Shown here: piece after piece, positions 44,074 to 52,494 of the stretch
Layout: each line of letters opens with the position of its first letter
Position numbering within the stretch: position 1 is the first letter of the stretch
DNA from: Amycolatopsis pittospori
GTDB lineage: Bacteria; Actinomycetota; Actinomycetes; Mycobacteriales; Pseudonocardiaceae
NCBI RefSeq assembly: GCF_013870525.1
Contig: NZ_JACBXD010000016.1
Location: 57,797 to 121,796, forward strand
Direction: 5' to 3'
DNA length: 64,000 nucleotides
Program-made: the position numbers and the translations under genes
Notes under the pieces: generated by a model
Seen by the model: the letters and a program-made list of their open reading frames with translations, nothing else
Database searches by the model: none
What the model was told of the DNA's origin: nothing

Positions 44074-44132
44074 GCCTAGAGCTTGTCGCTCCAGGGCTTC
44101 GCGGCCTTGGGCCGCGCGTCACGACCTGAGGG

Positions 44133-44144
44133 TGACACTTGTCA
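44133..44144. promoter_or_regulatory. short inverted repeat before the ABC operon
   Basis: TGACA-CT-TGTCA, 60 bases above the ATPase start. It is a candidate site for the LuxR-type regulator encoded in the operon; short arms make it uncertain. Confidence 0.35.
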
Positions 44145-44186
44145 GGGGTGCGCGCTGGGGCCGGCCCCGCTCCCCCGTCCCTGAAC

Positions 44187-44239
44187 GCTATGAACGGCCC
44201 GTTACTTGCAAATTTTGCAAGTAACGGGCCGTTCATAGC
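44187..44239. terminator. 53-base perfect palindrome (copy 1)
   Basis: Perfect 26-base arms (44187-44212, 44214-44239) around a central T; each arm includes TATGAACGGCCCGTTACTTG. It lies 15 bases beyond the glyS stop on the minus strand. The core recurs at 49366-49422 with one pair changed on both arms. It has no T-run. Confidence 0.85.
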
Positions 44240-44254
44240 ACTACGCGAGGGGCG

Positions 44255-45643
44255 TCAGCAGCCGATCAGGCGGCCCGCCAGGTAAGCCTCGAGCTTGTCG
44301 ATCGCGACCCGCTCCTGCGCCATGGTGTCGCGTTCGCGCACGGTCACGGCGAGGTCGTCGAGGGTGTCGAAGTCGACGGTGACGCAGAACGGCGTCCCGA
44401 TCTCTTCCTGGCGCCGGTACCGCTTGCCGATCGAACCGGCGTCGTCGAAGTCGACGTTCCAGTGCTTCCGCAGCGTTGCCGCGACGTCGCGCGCCTTCGG
44501 CGTGAGATCGGCGTTGCGGGACAACGGGAGCACGGCGACCTTGTACGGCGCGAGCCGGTAGTCCAGCTTCAGCACGGCGCGCTTGTCGACGCCGCCCTTG
44601 GCGTTGGGGACCTCGTCCTCGTGGTACGCGTCGACCAGGAACGCCATCATCGAGCGGCCGACACCGGCCGCGGGTTCGATGACGAACGGGCGGAACCGCT
44701 GCTTCGAAGCCTGGTCGAAGAACGACAGGTCGACGCCGGAGTGGTTCGAGTGCGTCGTCAGGTCGTAGTCGGTGCGGTTCGCGATGCCCTCGAGCTCGCC
44801 CCACTCCTGGCCCGCGTTGAACGCGAACCGGTACTCGATGTCGACGGTGCGCTTCGAGTAGTGGGAGAGCTTTTCCTTCGGGTGCTCGTAGTGGCGCAGG
44901 TTCTCCGGCTTGATGCCGAGATCCTTGTACCACTCGGTGCGCGCGTCGATCCAGTACTGGTGCCAGGTCTCGTCCTCGCCCGGCTCGACGAAGAACTCCA
45001 TCTCCATCTGCTCGAACTCACGCGTGCGGAAGATGAAGTTGCCCGGCGTGATCTCGTTCCGGAACGACTTGCCGATCTGGCCGATGCCGAACGGCGGCTT
45101 CTTCCGCGCGGTGGTCTGCACGTTGAGGAAGTTGATGAAGATGCCCTGCGCGGTCTCCGGGCGGAGGTAGTGGACCCCCTCCTCCGACTCGACCGGGCCG
45201 AGGTAGGTCTTCAGCATCATGTTGAAGTCACGCGGCGCGGTGTACTCGCCCCGGTTGCCGCAGTTCGGGCACGGGACCTCGGACAGGTCGTCCTCGGTCA
45301 CCTCCTTGCCCGTACGCGCGGAGAAGTCCTCGGCCAGCTGGTCGGCACGAAAACGCTTGTGGCAGGACAGACATTCGATCAGCGGGTCGGTGAAGACGTC
45401 GAGGTGACCCGACGCGCTCCAGACCTGGCGGGGCAGGATCACCGAGGAGTCGAGGCCGACGACGTCGTCCCGGCTCTGCACGACGGTCTTCCACCACTGG
45501 CGCTTGATGTTGTCCTTGAGTTCGACCCCGAGCGGCCCGTAGTCCCACGCCGACTTGGTACCGCCGTAGATCTCTCCACACGGGAAAACGAAGCCTCGAC
45601 GCTTACACAGGCTGACGACGGTCTCGATGGTGTTCGCGGGCAC
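44255..45643 (-). CDS. glyS: glycyl-tRNA synthetase (single-chain, eukaryote/archaea-like)
   Basis: A 462-residue alpha2-type class II enzyme that charges tRNA-Gly. The opening [19 protein letters not shown], the [11 protein letters not shown] stretch, motif 2 ([20 protein letters not shown]) and motif 3 ([12 protein letters not shown]) are present. A zinc-binding insert has CLSCHK and CPNCGN. GGAG lies seven bases before the GTG start, and the only better start would shorten the conserved N-terminus. It is monocistronic, ending at a 53-base palindrome. In mycobacteria glyS also neighbours smtB and zur; here sortase genes lie between. Confidence 0.97.
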   Translation of the reverse strand: MPANTIETVVSLCKRRGFVFPCGEIYGGTKSAWDYGPLGVELKDNIKRQWWKTVVQSRDDVVGLDSSVILPRQVWSASGHLDVFTDPLIECLSCHKRFRADQLAEDFSARTGKEVTEDDLSEVPCPNCGNRGEYTAPRDFNMMLKTYLGPVESEEGVHYLRPETAQGIFINFLNVQTTARKKPPFGIGQIGKSFRNEITPGNFIFRTREFEQMEMEFFVEPGEDETWHQYWIDARTEWYKDLGIKPENLRHYEHPKEKLSHYSKRTVDIEYRFAFNAGQEWGELEGIANRTDYDLTTHSNHSGVDLSFFDQASKQRFRPFVIEPAAGVGRSMMAFLVDAYHEDEVPNAKGGVDKRAVLKLDYRLAPYKVAVLPLSRNADLTPKARDVAATLRKHWNVDFDDAGSIGKRYRRQEEIGTPFCVTVDFDTLDDLAVTVRERDTMAQERVAIDKLEAYLAGRLIGC

Positions 45644-45734
45644 TCCACGCTCCGAAGCATGCGGGGACGGTTAGGACTGGAACGACAAGACTAACCGCAG
45701 GACCCCGCACGACCTCCGGCGAGGTTGGAACGGG

Positions 45735-46400
45735 TCAGGGACGGCTGACCAACGACGCGGTGACGATGCGGTTGTCCTCGTAGCCGTCGGTCCCGCCCAC
45801 GTACTCGCCACCACAGGTGACCAGCACGAGCCGGTGCGGCCCGTCCGGCCCGAACAGCTTCTCGGCCTGCTCGGCCAGCTTCGTCTTGTGCACGGTGACG
45901 ATCTCGCCGATCTTGTAGACCCATTTGCCGCCGTCGGTGTCGACGAGGCTGACCTCCTGGCCGGTCTTGAGCCGCCACAGCTCGTCGAACGGGCCCTTCT
46001 TGCCCTTCCAGTTCACGTGCCCGGACAGCAGGGAAGCGCCCTGCTCGGCGCCCAGTTTCGCGCCCCACCAGGTGGCTTCGTCGAGGCCCTCGGGGATGGG
46101 AAGGGTGCCGTCGGCGGTCAGTTCCTTGCGGATCAGCTTCGCCGTGCCGCCGCCGGGCAGTTTGACCGTGCCGGGCGATTGACCCGTGTCGGCCGGGGTG
46201 TCCCCGGGGGTCTGCGCCGCCGACGCGTTCGCCTGATCCTGCGCGGCCGCGACCACCGGGTCACTCTTTCCGGTGAAAACGAACACCGCGATCACGGCCG
46301 CCACCACGAAAACTCCGGCGCAGGCGAGGATCCAGCCCAGGCCGGAGCGTTTCTTCGGCTGTTCCTCGCTCGCCGCACGGTCGTCGAACTGTCCCACCAT
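45735..46400 (-). CDS. class F sortase
   Basis: A 221-residue membrane-anchored transpeptidase. A membrane anchor at residues 20-43 (GWILACAGVFVVAAVIAVFVF) is followed by a spacer and the catalytic core: His in LLSGHVNW, Cys in VLVTCGGEY, and Arg in YEDNRIVTA. It should join substrates with a C-terminal sorting signal to a wall nucleophile. A paralog with 60-70% visibly similar core lies upstream, separated by a long palindrome. The anchored protein at 47218 may be its substrate. Confidence 0.9.
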   Translation of the reverse strand: MVGQFDDRAASEEQPKKRSGLGWILACAGVFVVAAVIAVFVFTGKSDPVVAAAQDQANASAAQTPGDTPADTGQSPGTVKLPGGGTAKLIRKELTADGTLPIPEGLDEATWWGAKLGAEQGASLLSGHVNWKGKKGPFDELWRLKTGQEVSLVDTDGGKWVYKIGEIVTVHKTKLAEQAEKLFGPDGPHRLVLVTCGGEYVGGTDGYEDNRIVTASLVSRP

Positions 46401-46503
46401 CGGGTATTACTCCTTGCTCGCTTCAAGCCGCCGGAGCGGCCGGTGTCGCTAGACACGCGACACGAGCTGACGCGGGTTGCATCGACTTCAGGTGGGGTCA
46501 GTC

Positions 46504-46575
46504 CTCCCGCGTTTAGTCCTCTGAATGCGGTAGTTGCGCACGCAAGGACCGCATTCAGAGGACTAAACGCGGGAG
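46504..46575. terminator. long palindrome between the two sortase genes
   Basis: Perfect 28-base arms (46504-46531 and 46548-46575) around a 16-base loop; the arm starts CTCCCGCGTTTAGTCCTC. It lies six bases beyond the stop of the upstream sortase on the minus strand, so it could uncouple the two paralogs. Confidence 0.85.
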
Positions 46576-46580
46576 TGGGG

Positions 46581-47210
46581 TCAGGCGGGCGGGCCGGAGA
46601 CGGGGGTGGCGACGACGACGCGGTTGTCCCGGTAGCCGTCGGTCCCGCCGAGGTAGTCGCCGCCGCAGGTGACCAGCACCAGCCGGTGCGGCCCGCTCTG
46701 CGTGAACAGCTTCGCCGCCCGCGCGGGCAGATCGTTCTTGTGCACGGTGACGACCTCGCGCACGCGGTAGGTCCAGATGCCGCCCGCGGCGTCGCTGACG
46801 CTCACTTCCTGGCCGTCCCGCATCCGCCAAAGCTCGTCGAACGGCCCTTCCGCGCCACCCCAGTTGACATGCCCGGAGATCAGGGCCGTCCCGGAGTCGG
46901 CGCCGAGCCGCGCGCCCCACCAGGCGGCGTCCTGCAGACCACGCGGGATCGGGAGGATGCCGTCGGCGTTGACCTCGGACCGGACGAGCTTCGCCAGCCC
47001 GCCTTCGGGCAGGCGGATGGTGCCGGGCCGCTGTCCGCGTGTCGCGCTGTCGGCGGGCAGCGCCAAGGGGGCACCGTCCTCCCCCGGCAGGACCGCGGGT
47101 TCGGCGAACGAAACCGGGGTTTCGGGCGGGATCCAGGTCAGCACGATCACGCCCGCCGAGATCGCGAGCGCGGACGCGACGGCGGAGGCTCCCGCCAGCC
47201 AGTTCCGCAC
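46581..47210 (-). CDS. class F sortase, second copy
   Basis: A 209-residue sortase. The N-terminal hydrophobic segment (AGASAVASALAISAGVIVLT) anchors it. The active site is complete: SGHVNWGG, VLVTCGGDY and YRDNRVVVA. The GTG start stands seven bases after the stop of the anchored protein, so the substrate and this sortase are probably one operon. It resembles the neighbour at 45735 closely in the core and less in the N-terminal half, suggesting duplication. Confidence 0.9.
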   Translation of the reverse strand: MRNWLAGASAVASALAISAGVIVLTWIPPETPVSFAEPAVLPGEDGAPLALPADSATRGQRPGTIRLPEGGLAKLVRSEVNADGILPIPRGLQDAAWWGARLGADSGTALISGHVNWGGAEGPFDELWRMRDGQEVSVSDAAGGIWTYRVREVVTVHKNDLPARAAKLFTQSGPHRLVLVTCGGDYLGGTDGYRDNRVVVATPVSGPPA

Positions 47211-47217
47211 GAGAACG

Positions 47218-48294
47218 CTACTTCTCGCGCACCGAAGCGGGGTTACGACGACGGAACAGCAGCATGGCCGCGGCGCCGATCACGATGCCGGCGCCCAGCA
47301 GGCCGAGTCCGACCACGGTCCGCGTCGAGTCGGCCGTCTGCGGCGGGATGCCGCCCGCGGGCACGGTCCCCGGCACCGCGGGCTGCTCGGGCGCCGCGCC
47401 CGGGCCGGTCCCGCCGGCGGGCTTCGCCACGAAGTTCTTCGGGATCGAGCAGCTCACGCCGCCGAGCACGATCGTCGTGCGGGCTTCGCGCAGGTCCGCG
47501 CCCGCCGGGTTCTTCACGTGCGTGACGATCTCGAGCTTCCAGCCCGCGGCCGCGTTGACGTCGCCGTTGCGCCAGCCGTCCTGCCGGATCAGCTGGTCGA
47601 AGGCGGACACACGGGACACGGTCAGGTCGGAGCTGGTCTTCTCCTTGCTGATGTCCTCGCCCTGGACGGTCGACGGCGGGCCGAGCTTGAGTCCCTTGAC
47701 GTCGACGCCCGAAGCGCCGGACGACTTGAGATCGCCGTTCCCGTCGCGTACCCAGATCTTGCTCACGCTCGTCGACGACGCCGGCTTGCTCGGCGAGGTG
47801 CAGTCGACGGCGCTCTTCGCGCCTTCGAGCACCAGCACGGTGTTGTCGGCGGGCGTCGCGCCGCCGTGCCCGTTGTCGATCAGGGCGTAGTTGCTCTCCG
47901 CCACCGCCGTCGGGACCGTGGTCTGCTGCAGCGCGGCGAGCACGTTGTGGTCGCGGCTGGCGACACCCTTCGGGTACGGGCTCTGCGCGGCCGCGCCGTA
48001 GCGGCCGAGGTTGATGTCCCAGTTGCCACCGAACGTCTTCTTCTCGCCGTCGTCACGCGGGACCTTCGTGCGGTCCGGGGAGAGCTTCGACTGTCCGGGG
48101 GTCAGCGGTGATCTCTGTGTTTCGGTGATCAGCGAGCCGGAGTTCCCGATGCGCACCGACGCCACATTCGCGAACGACACCGGGCCGGTCTTCTCATCGA
48201 CGGCCTGCGTCGTCTGCGCCGAGGCGAGCCCCGGAACCGACACAAAAGCGAAGGCCGCCGTCACGGCGCCCAGCTTCGTCACGAAACGAGTCAT
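47218..48294 (-). CDS. secreted cell-surface protein with sortase-type anchor
   Basis: A 358-residue exported protein. A signal peptide (VTAAFAFVSVPGLASA) is followed by a beta-rich body with two well separated cysteines (VDCTSP, VSCSIP). The C-terminus has the order of a sorting signal: proline/glycine-rich spacer, GGIPPQTADST, a helix (VVGLGLLGAGIVIGAAAMLLF), then RRRN. The motif is not LPxTG; IPPQT or QTADS would be the likely recognition site. A sortase gene follows seven bases later. What the protein does is not known. Confidence 0.75.
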   Translation of the reverse strand: MTRFVTKLGAVTAAFAFVSVPGLASAQTTQAVDEKTGPVSFANVASVRIGNSGSLITETQRSPLTPGQSKLSPDRTKVPRDDGEKKTFGGNWDINLGRYGAAAQSPYPKGVASRDHNVLAALQQTTVPTAVAESNYALIDNGHGGATPADNTVLVLEGAKSAVDCTSPSKPASSTSVSKIWVRDGNGDLKSSGASGVDVKGLKLGPPSTVQGEDISKEKTSSDLTVSRVSAFDQLIRQDGWRNGDVNAAAGWKLEIVTHVKNPAGADLREARTTIVLGGVSCSIPKNFVAKPAGGTGPGAAPEQPAVPGTVPAGGIPPQTADSTRTVVGLGLLGAGIVIGAAAMLLFRRRNPASVREK

Positions 48295-48559
48295 GTCTCC
48301 CCACTGCCTCTCCGGGCCCTCCGAGCGCGGTCGTCAGCGTACGAGAAGCGACGAAACGCTCCGCGACAACCTTGCACCGTCAGCGACCACATGCGAAGTG
48401 GAATGGTCATTTCTTTGCGAAGTCACCCGAATGGAGTAGTAACGGGGCCGCCAAGTGGTCGCCCGGTCGGCGAACAGACCCCACGAGGCGGGAACACTAA
48501 GATGAAGCCGACTGTTACTGGCAATGACTTCGGAAATCATGATGAACATGGAGGCGGCG

Positions 48560-48943
48560 ATGGCTACGGTGACCCCGGACTCGGCCGCCCCTGGCTTCAC
48601 GGAAGACCCCGGACCGCACTCGACGGCCCGGCCCCCCGCCGAACCCGCGGCCTCGGCCTCGGCGTCCGTCCTCGCCGACGCCGGTGACCTGCTCCGGGCG
48701 CTCGCCGCGCCGGTGCGCATCGCCATCGTCCTGCAACTGCGTAACGCGGACCGGTGCGTGCACGAACTGGTGGACACACTCGATGTCGCGCAGCCGCTGA
48801 TCAGCCAGCACCTGCGGGTACTGAAGACGGCGGGCGTCGTACAGGGTGAGCGACGCGGCCGAGAGGTGGTGTACCGGCTGGTCGACGATCACCTTGCGCA
48901 TATCGTGGTGGACGCCGTAGCCCACGTTCAGGAGGGGAAGTGA
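48560..48943 (+). CDS. ArsR/SmtB family metal-sensing repressor
   Basis: A 127-residue winged-helix repressor. The recognition helix is DVAQPLISQHLRVLK and the wing is GERRGREVVYRL. Helix alpha-5 carries the zinc-sensing set D-x-H-(x10)-H-x-x-E in DDHLAHIVVDAVAHVQE, matching SmtB-type alpha-5 sites. GGAGG stands five bases before the ATG at 48560; ATGs at 48524 to 48548 are in frame but have no site. It is followed by a Zur-type gene, as in M. tuberculosis smtB-zur. It should release DNA when zinc is abundant and so allow zur expression. Confidence 0.9.
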   Translation: MATVTPDSAAPGFTEDPGPHSTARPPAEPAASASASVLADAGDLLRALAAPVRIAIVLQLRNADRCVHELVDTLDVAQPLISQHLRVLKTAGVVQGERRGREVVYRLVDDHLAHIVVDAVAHVQEGK

Positions 48944-48945
48944 GC

Positions 48946-49359
48946 ATGAGTCCCACGACAGCCAACAGTTCCGCGCCGGTGCCGGGACGCCGGTCGACGA
49001 AACAGCGGTCCGCCGTGGTCGAACTGCTCAAGGAGATCGACGACTTCCGCTCCGCCCAGGAACTGCACGACGAGCTGCGCAAACGCGGCGACGGGATCGG
49101 GCTCACCACGGTGTACCGGACGCTGCAGTCGCTGTCCGAGGCGGGCGAGATCGACGTCCTGCGCACCGACACCGGCGAGGCCATCTACCGGCGCTGCTCG
49201 TCGCACCACCACCATCACCTGGTGTGCCGGCTCTGCGGCAGCACCGTCGAGGTGGAGGGTCCCGCCGTCGAGCGGTGGGCCGAGAAGATCGCTTCGGAGC
49301 ACGGGTTCTCCGACATCAGCCACACCGTGGAGATCGTCGGGACCTGCTCGAACCACTGA
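48946..49359 (+). CDS. zur: Fur family zinc regulator, Zur type
   Basis: A 137-residue Fur-family protein. The winged helix reads FRSAQELHDELRKRGDGIGL then TTVYRTLQSLSEAGEID. The metal sites are the HHHHH run with LVCRLCGS and the C-terminal EIVGTCSNH. The context of an SmtB-like gene and zinc-linked permease genes supports Zur over Fur. GGAGGGG lies eight bases before the ATG; a GTG six bases earlier would be too close to it. It overlaps no gene but is three bases from the SmtB-like stop, so the two form one operon. Confidence 0.9.
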   Translation: MSPTTANSSAPVPGRRSTKQRSAVVELLKEIDDFRSAQELHDELRKRGDGIGLTTVYRTLQSLSEAGEIDVLRTDTGEAIYRRCSSHHHHHLVCRLCGSTVEVEGPAVERWAEKIASEHGFSDISHTVEIVGTCSNH

Positions 49360-49365
49360 CGCCAA

Positions 49366-49422
49366 GTGCTATGAACGGCTCGTTACTTGCAAAATTTGCA
49401 AGTAACGAGCCGTTCATAGCAC
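49366..49422. terminator. 57-base perfect palindrome (copy 2)
   Basis: Perfect 28-base arms (49366-49393, 49395-49422) around a central A; each arm includes TATGAACGGCTCGTTACTTG. It differs from copy 1 (44187-44239) by a C-to-T in the left arm and the matching G-to-A in the right arm. It lies between convergent zur and the TIGR03943-type gene. Confidence 0.85.
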
Positions 49423-49438
49423 GCTGCGGCACGCGCGA

Positions 49439-50164
49439 TCAGTACTCGTAGGGGTCCTTCGGCGCCGGAACCTGGCGCACCGAAGTGAGCGTCAGGTCCG
49501 GCATGTAGCTGTTCTCCCGCACGGCCGTCCCCGGGACGACCACGCCGGTCACCTCGAGCCAGGTGTCGTTGCCGAAGCCGGAGACGCCGTCCCCCACCAG
49601 CCGCACGGTGATCGGGTAGGCGTCGGCCGCACAGCAGCCGATGACCAGCCTGGCCAGCATCGTGTCGCCCTCGTTGTGCACGACGAAACCGGACAGCTTC
49701 ACCGTGCGGCCGTTCAGCGTGCCGCTCTTGTCCCAGCCGGCGCGGCTGACGAACTCGTTGACCTCCAGCGGCACCACGTCGCCGGCCGGCAGGGGCGGGA
49801 AGGCGGCCGCGTTGCTCGCCGAGGCGCTTTGCGGCGCCCTGGCCTCGGTGCGGGTCACCGAGTCGGCGCCCAGCGCGGGCGGCGCGACCAGGAAGACGGC
49901 CAGCACCGGCACCATCAGCAGCCACGCCGAACGCGTGTCGTGGTCGTGCGCGTGGACGTCCCCGGAGACCGCGGCCTCGGCCCGGGCGGCCAGCAGGTCG
50001 CGGACGATCGCGACCGCGCCCAGCGCGACCATCACCGCGCCGCCGGCGATGATCCACGGCTGCTGCGCGGGTTTCACGTAGCGCAGGTAGTCGCCGTTGA
50101 TGGTGATCTTGAGCAGCGCCCCGCCGAGCAGGATCAGCAGGATGTTCTGCGTCTCGCGCTTCAC
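49439..50164 (-). CDS. TIGR03943 family protein (YcgQ-like)
   Basis: A 241-residue membrane protein. Two or three helices fill the first 110 residues, with a His/Asp-rich cytosolic loop (DVHAHDHDTR) that could bind metal. The outer C-terminal domain has FVVHNEGDTMLARLVIGCCAADAYP, the cysteine pair typical of the family. The GTG start overlaps the permease stop as GTGA. In Bacillus the YcgR-YcgQ pair is Zur-controlled, so a zinc role is likely. Confidence 0.85.
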   Translation of the reverse strand: MKRETQNILLILLGGALLKITINGDYLRYVKPAQQPWIIAGGAVMVALGAVAIVRDLLAARAEAAVSGDVHAHDHDTRSAWLLMVPVLAVFLVAPPALGADSVTRTEARAPQSASASNAAAFPPLPAGDVVPLEVNEFVSRAGWDKSGTLNGRTVKLSGFVVHNEGDTMLARLVIGCCAADAYPITVRLVGDGVSGFGNDTWLEVTGVVVPGTAVRENSYMPDLTLTSVRQVPAPKDPYEY

Positions 50165-51177
50165 GCGCCACCTCCGAGGATGAGCACTCCCGAGACGACC
50201 GCGCAACTGAGCGCGACGACGAACGTCACCGGCGCGAACCGCAACGCGAACGATTTACCGAAGGTGCCGGTCTGCAGGGCGAACAGTTTCACGTCGATCG
50301 CGGGCCCGACCACGAGGAACACCAGTTTCGGCAGCAGCGGCATCGCGGTCAGTGACGCGGCGACGAAGGCGTCGGCCTCGCTGCAGAGGGCCAGCACGAC
50401 GGCGAGCACGGCCATCACCAGCACTCCGAGCACGATCTGCTCCCCCAGCACCCCGAACCATTTCGCGGGCACCAGCACGTTCATCGCGGCCGCGATCATC
50501 GCGCCGAGCACGAGGAAACCACCGGCCTCGACCAGGTCCGCCCGCGCGGTTTCGGCGAAGGTCTTCCAGCGCGAACCGTGCTGGACCTCGGGAAGACGCC
50601 GCAGCGCGCGCTCCGCGATCCAGTCGAGCTTGCCCCACTTCGCCCACAGCCAGCCCATGACCATCGCCGTGGCGAGCGAACCGGCGAAGCGTGCGAAGAC
50701 CATCTCCGGATTCCCGGGGAACGCCACCGCCGTCGCGACCAGCACCACCGGGTTCACCGCGGGCGCGGCCAGCAGGAACGTCAGCGCGGCCGCGGGCGCG
50801 ACACCCTGGCCGATCAGCCGTCGCGCCACCGGCACCGACGCGCACTCACAACCCGGCAGCGCGACACCGGCCAGCCCCGCGACGCCGACGGCCGCACCGG
50901 CTCGCTTGGGAAGCACCTTCTCCAGCACCCGCGCGGGCACGAATGCCGCGATCGCGCCGCTGATCAGCACCCCGAGCACCAGGAACGGCAGTGCCTGCAC
51001 GCAGACGGCGACGAAGACCGTCGAGCCGGTCCGCAGCGCGGGCACGTCGAACACCTGCTGGAGCCAGCTCTGCCCGAGGATCGCGATCAGCAGGATCGCG
51101 CAGAGCACCTCGATCGAGGTGATCTTGAACCGCCGGGCCGGCTTCCGCTCCGGGGCGCTTCTGGAAATGGTTTCCAT
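50161..51177 (-). CDS. permease of the DUF318/YraQ (YcgR-like) family
   Basis: A 338-residue protein with about eight membrane helices. The family marks are ALPGCECASVPVARRL in the first half and CSEADAFVAASL in the second, and LLAAPAVNPVVL between. It pairs with the TIGR03943-type gene. A Zur-box-like palindrome covers its start codon (51162-51176). A zinc or zinc-chelate transport role is inferred from the regulation of homologs and from the adjacent zur. Confidence 0.85.
   Translation of the reverse strand: METISRSAPERKPARRFKITSIEVLCAILLIAILGQSWLQQVFDVPALRTGSTVFVAVCVQALPFLVLGVLISGAIAAFVPARVLEKVLPKRAGAAVGVAGLAGVALPGCECASVPVARRLIGQGVAPAAALTFLLAAPAVNPVVLVATAVAFPGNPEMVFARFAGSLATAMVMGWLWAKWGKLDWIAERALRRLPEVQHGSRWKTFAETARADLVEAGGFLVLGAMIAAAMNVLVPAKWFGVLGEQIVLGVLVMAVLAVVLALCSEADAFVAASLTAMPLLPKLVFLVVGPAIDVKLFALQTGTFGKSFALRFAPVTFVVALSCAVVSGVLILGGGA
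51162..51176. promoter_or_regulatory. Zur-box-like palindrome over the permease start
   Basis: TGGAAATGGTTTCCA: a palindrome with six-base arms around three bases, matching 12 of 15 positions of the actinobacterial Zur consensus TGAAAATGATTTTCA (recalled). It overlaps the ATG, and a CATCAT hexamer ends seven bases above the ATG, so a bound repressor would cover +1. Confidence 0.5.
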
Positions 51178-51214
51178 GCGCGAGATGATGCCAGGTGACC
51201 CTGTGTGGAGACGG

Positions 51215-51637
51215 TCAGTCCCCGGGGGCGGTGCCCAGCAGATCGGTGCGCAGCTGCGAAGCGGTCGACACGACCAGCATGAGCAGCGTCCCGAGCGGCG
51301 AGGCGTCCATGCCCTCGGCCGGGAACGCGTACCTCAGTGTGATGTCGATGCCCTTCTCCGAGCGCACCACGCCGAGCGTCCCGAACAGACCCTGCCCGGC
51401 ACGTTCCGCCGCCGAGGCCGCGATCGCCGGATCGTCCGGCAGATCCCAGGCGACCACGCAGGTCAGGCTCAGCACGGTCAGCCCCTCGGCCAGCCGGGTC
51501 GCCTGGATGACACAGGGGACGTCCGCGTGCGAGAAGGTCAGCGCGCCGTCGTCGTCGACGTGGACTTCGAGATAGCGTTCGAGGGCTTCCCGTGCCGACG
51601 TCAGCAACGCCGCCGTGTCCGCTGCTTCGGTGGTCAT
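51215..51637 (-). CDS. YbjN/type III secretion chaperone-like protein
   Basis: A 140-residue soluble protein. The order is helix ([15 protein letters not shown]), strands ([23 protein letters not shown]) and a long helix ([20 protein letters not shown]), like the YbjN/CesT chaperone fold widely found in actinobacteria. In M. tuberculosis a protein of similar size sits between zur and uppS. It overlaps uppS by four bases and would be translated with it. Function unknown. Confidence 0.7.
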   Translation of the reverse strand: MTTEAADTAALLTSAREALERYLEVHVDDDGALTFSHADVPCVIQATRLAEGLTVLSLTCVVAWDLPDDPAIAASAAERAGQGLFGTLGVVRSEKGIDITLRYAFPAEGMDASPLGTLLMLVVSTASQLRTDLLGTAPGD

Positions 51638-52455
51638 GGGGTCCCTTCAGAGGCCTTGTCGACGGCGCCGCCGAAGCGCCTGTCGCGTTTCGCGAACTCG
51701 AGGCAAGCCCGCCACAGGTGGGTGCGGTCGAAATCCGGGAAGAGCGTGTCCTGGTAGACCATCTCGGCGTACGCGGACTGCCAGAGCAGGAAGTTCGACG
51801 TCCGCTGCTCCCCCGACGGCCGCAGGAACAGGTCCACGTCCGGCATGTCGGGCTGGTACAGGTACTTCCCGATGGTCTTCTCGGTGACCTTGTCCGGGTT
51901 CAGCTTCCCGTCGGCCACGTCCTGGGCGATCCGGCGCATCGCGTCGCCCAGTTCGGCACGGCCGCCGTAGTTGACGCACATCGTCATGTTCAGCGCCGTG
52001 TTGTTCTTGGTCTTCTCTTCGGCGACCTGCAGTTCCTTGATGACGCTCGCCCACAGCTTCGGACGGCGGCCCGCCCATCGGATACGGACGCCGATCGAAC
52101 CGAGGTAGTCGACCTGGCGGCGGATGGTGTCGCGGTTGAAGCCCATCAGGAAGCGGACCTCTTCCGGGCTCCGCTTCCAGTTCTCGGTGGAGAACGCGTA
52201 CACCGACAGCCATTTGACGCCCAGCTCCACGGCTCCGCTGGCGACGTCGATCATCACCGCTTCACCGCGTTTGTGGCCCTCGATGCGGGGCAGCCCGCGC
52301 TCGTTGGCCCAGCGGCCGTTGCCGTCCATCACCAGCGCCACATGCTTCGGGATCAGTTCCCGGGGGATCTCCGGCGGCCGGGCACCGGACGGGTGCGGCT
52401 CCGGCGCGCGAAGTTCGAATTGTGACGCCTTGTTCTCGCGTCCCCTGCGCAGCAC
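51634..52455 (-). CDS. uppS: isoprenyl (decaprenyl) diphosphate synthase
   Basis: A 273-residue cis-prenyltransferase that builds the polyprenyl diphosphate carrier for cell-wall synthesis. [13 protein letters not shown] holds the catalytic Asp, and [32 protein letters not shown] and LWQSAYAE complete the active site. GTG start with AGGAGG upstream. It follows recO and is coupled to the YbjN-like gene, as in mycobacteria (Rv2361c, a long-chain enzyme), so decaprenyl product is likely. Confidence 0.95.
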   Translation of the reverse strand: MLRRGRENKASQFELRAPEPHPSGARPPEIPRELIPKHVALVMDGNGRWANERGLPRIEGHKRGEAVMIDVASGAVELGVKWLSVYAFSTENWKRSPEEVRFLMGFNRDTIRRQVDYLGSIGVRIRWAGRRPKLWASVIKELQVAEEKTKNNTALNMTMCVNYGGRAELGDAMRRIAQDVADGKLNPDKVTEKTIGKYLYQPDMPDVDLFLRPSGEQRTSNFLLWQSAYAEMVYQDTLFPDFDRTHLWRACLEFAKRDRRFGGAVDKASEGTP

Positions 52456-52494
52456 CTTCGAGCCTCCTGATCGAGTGAACCTGTGCCTGCGACC

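Noticed and set aside
44133..44144. Riboswitch or attenuator before the ABC operon
   Set aside because: Only a short inverted repeat is present; no conserved riboswitch core could be recognised.
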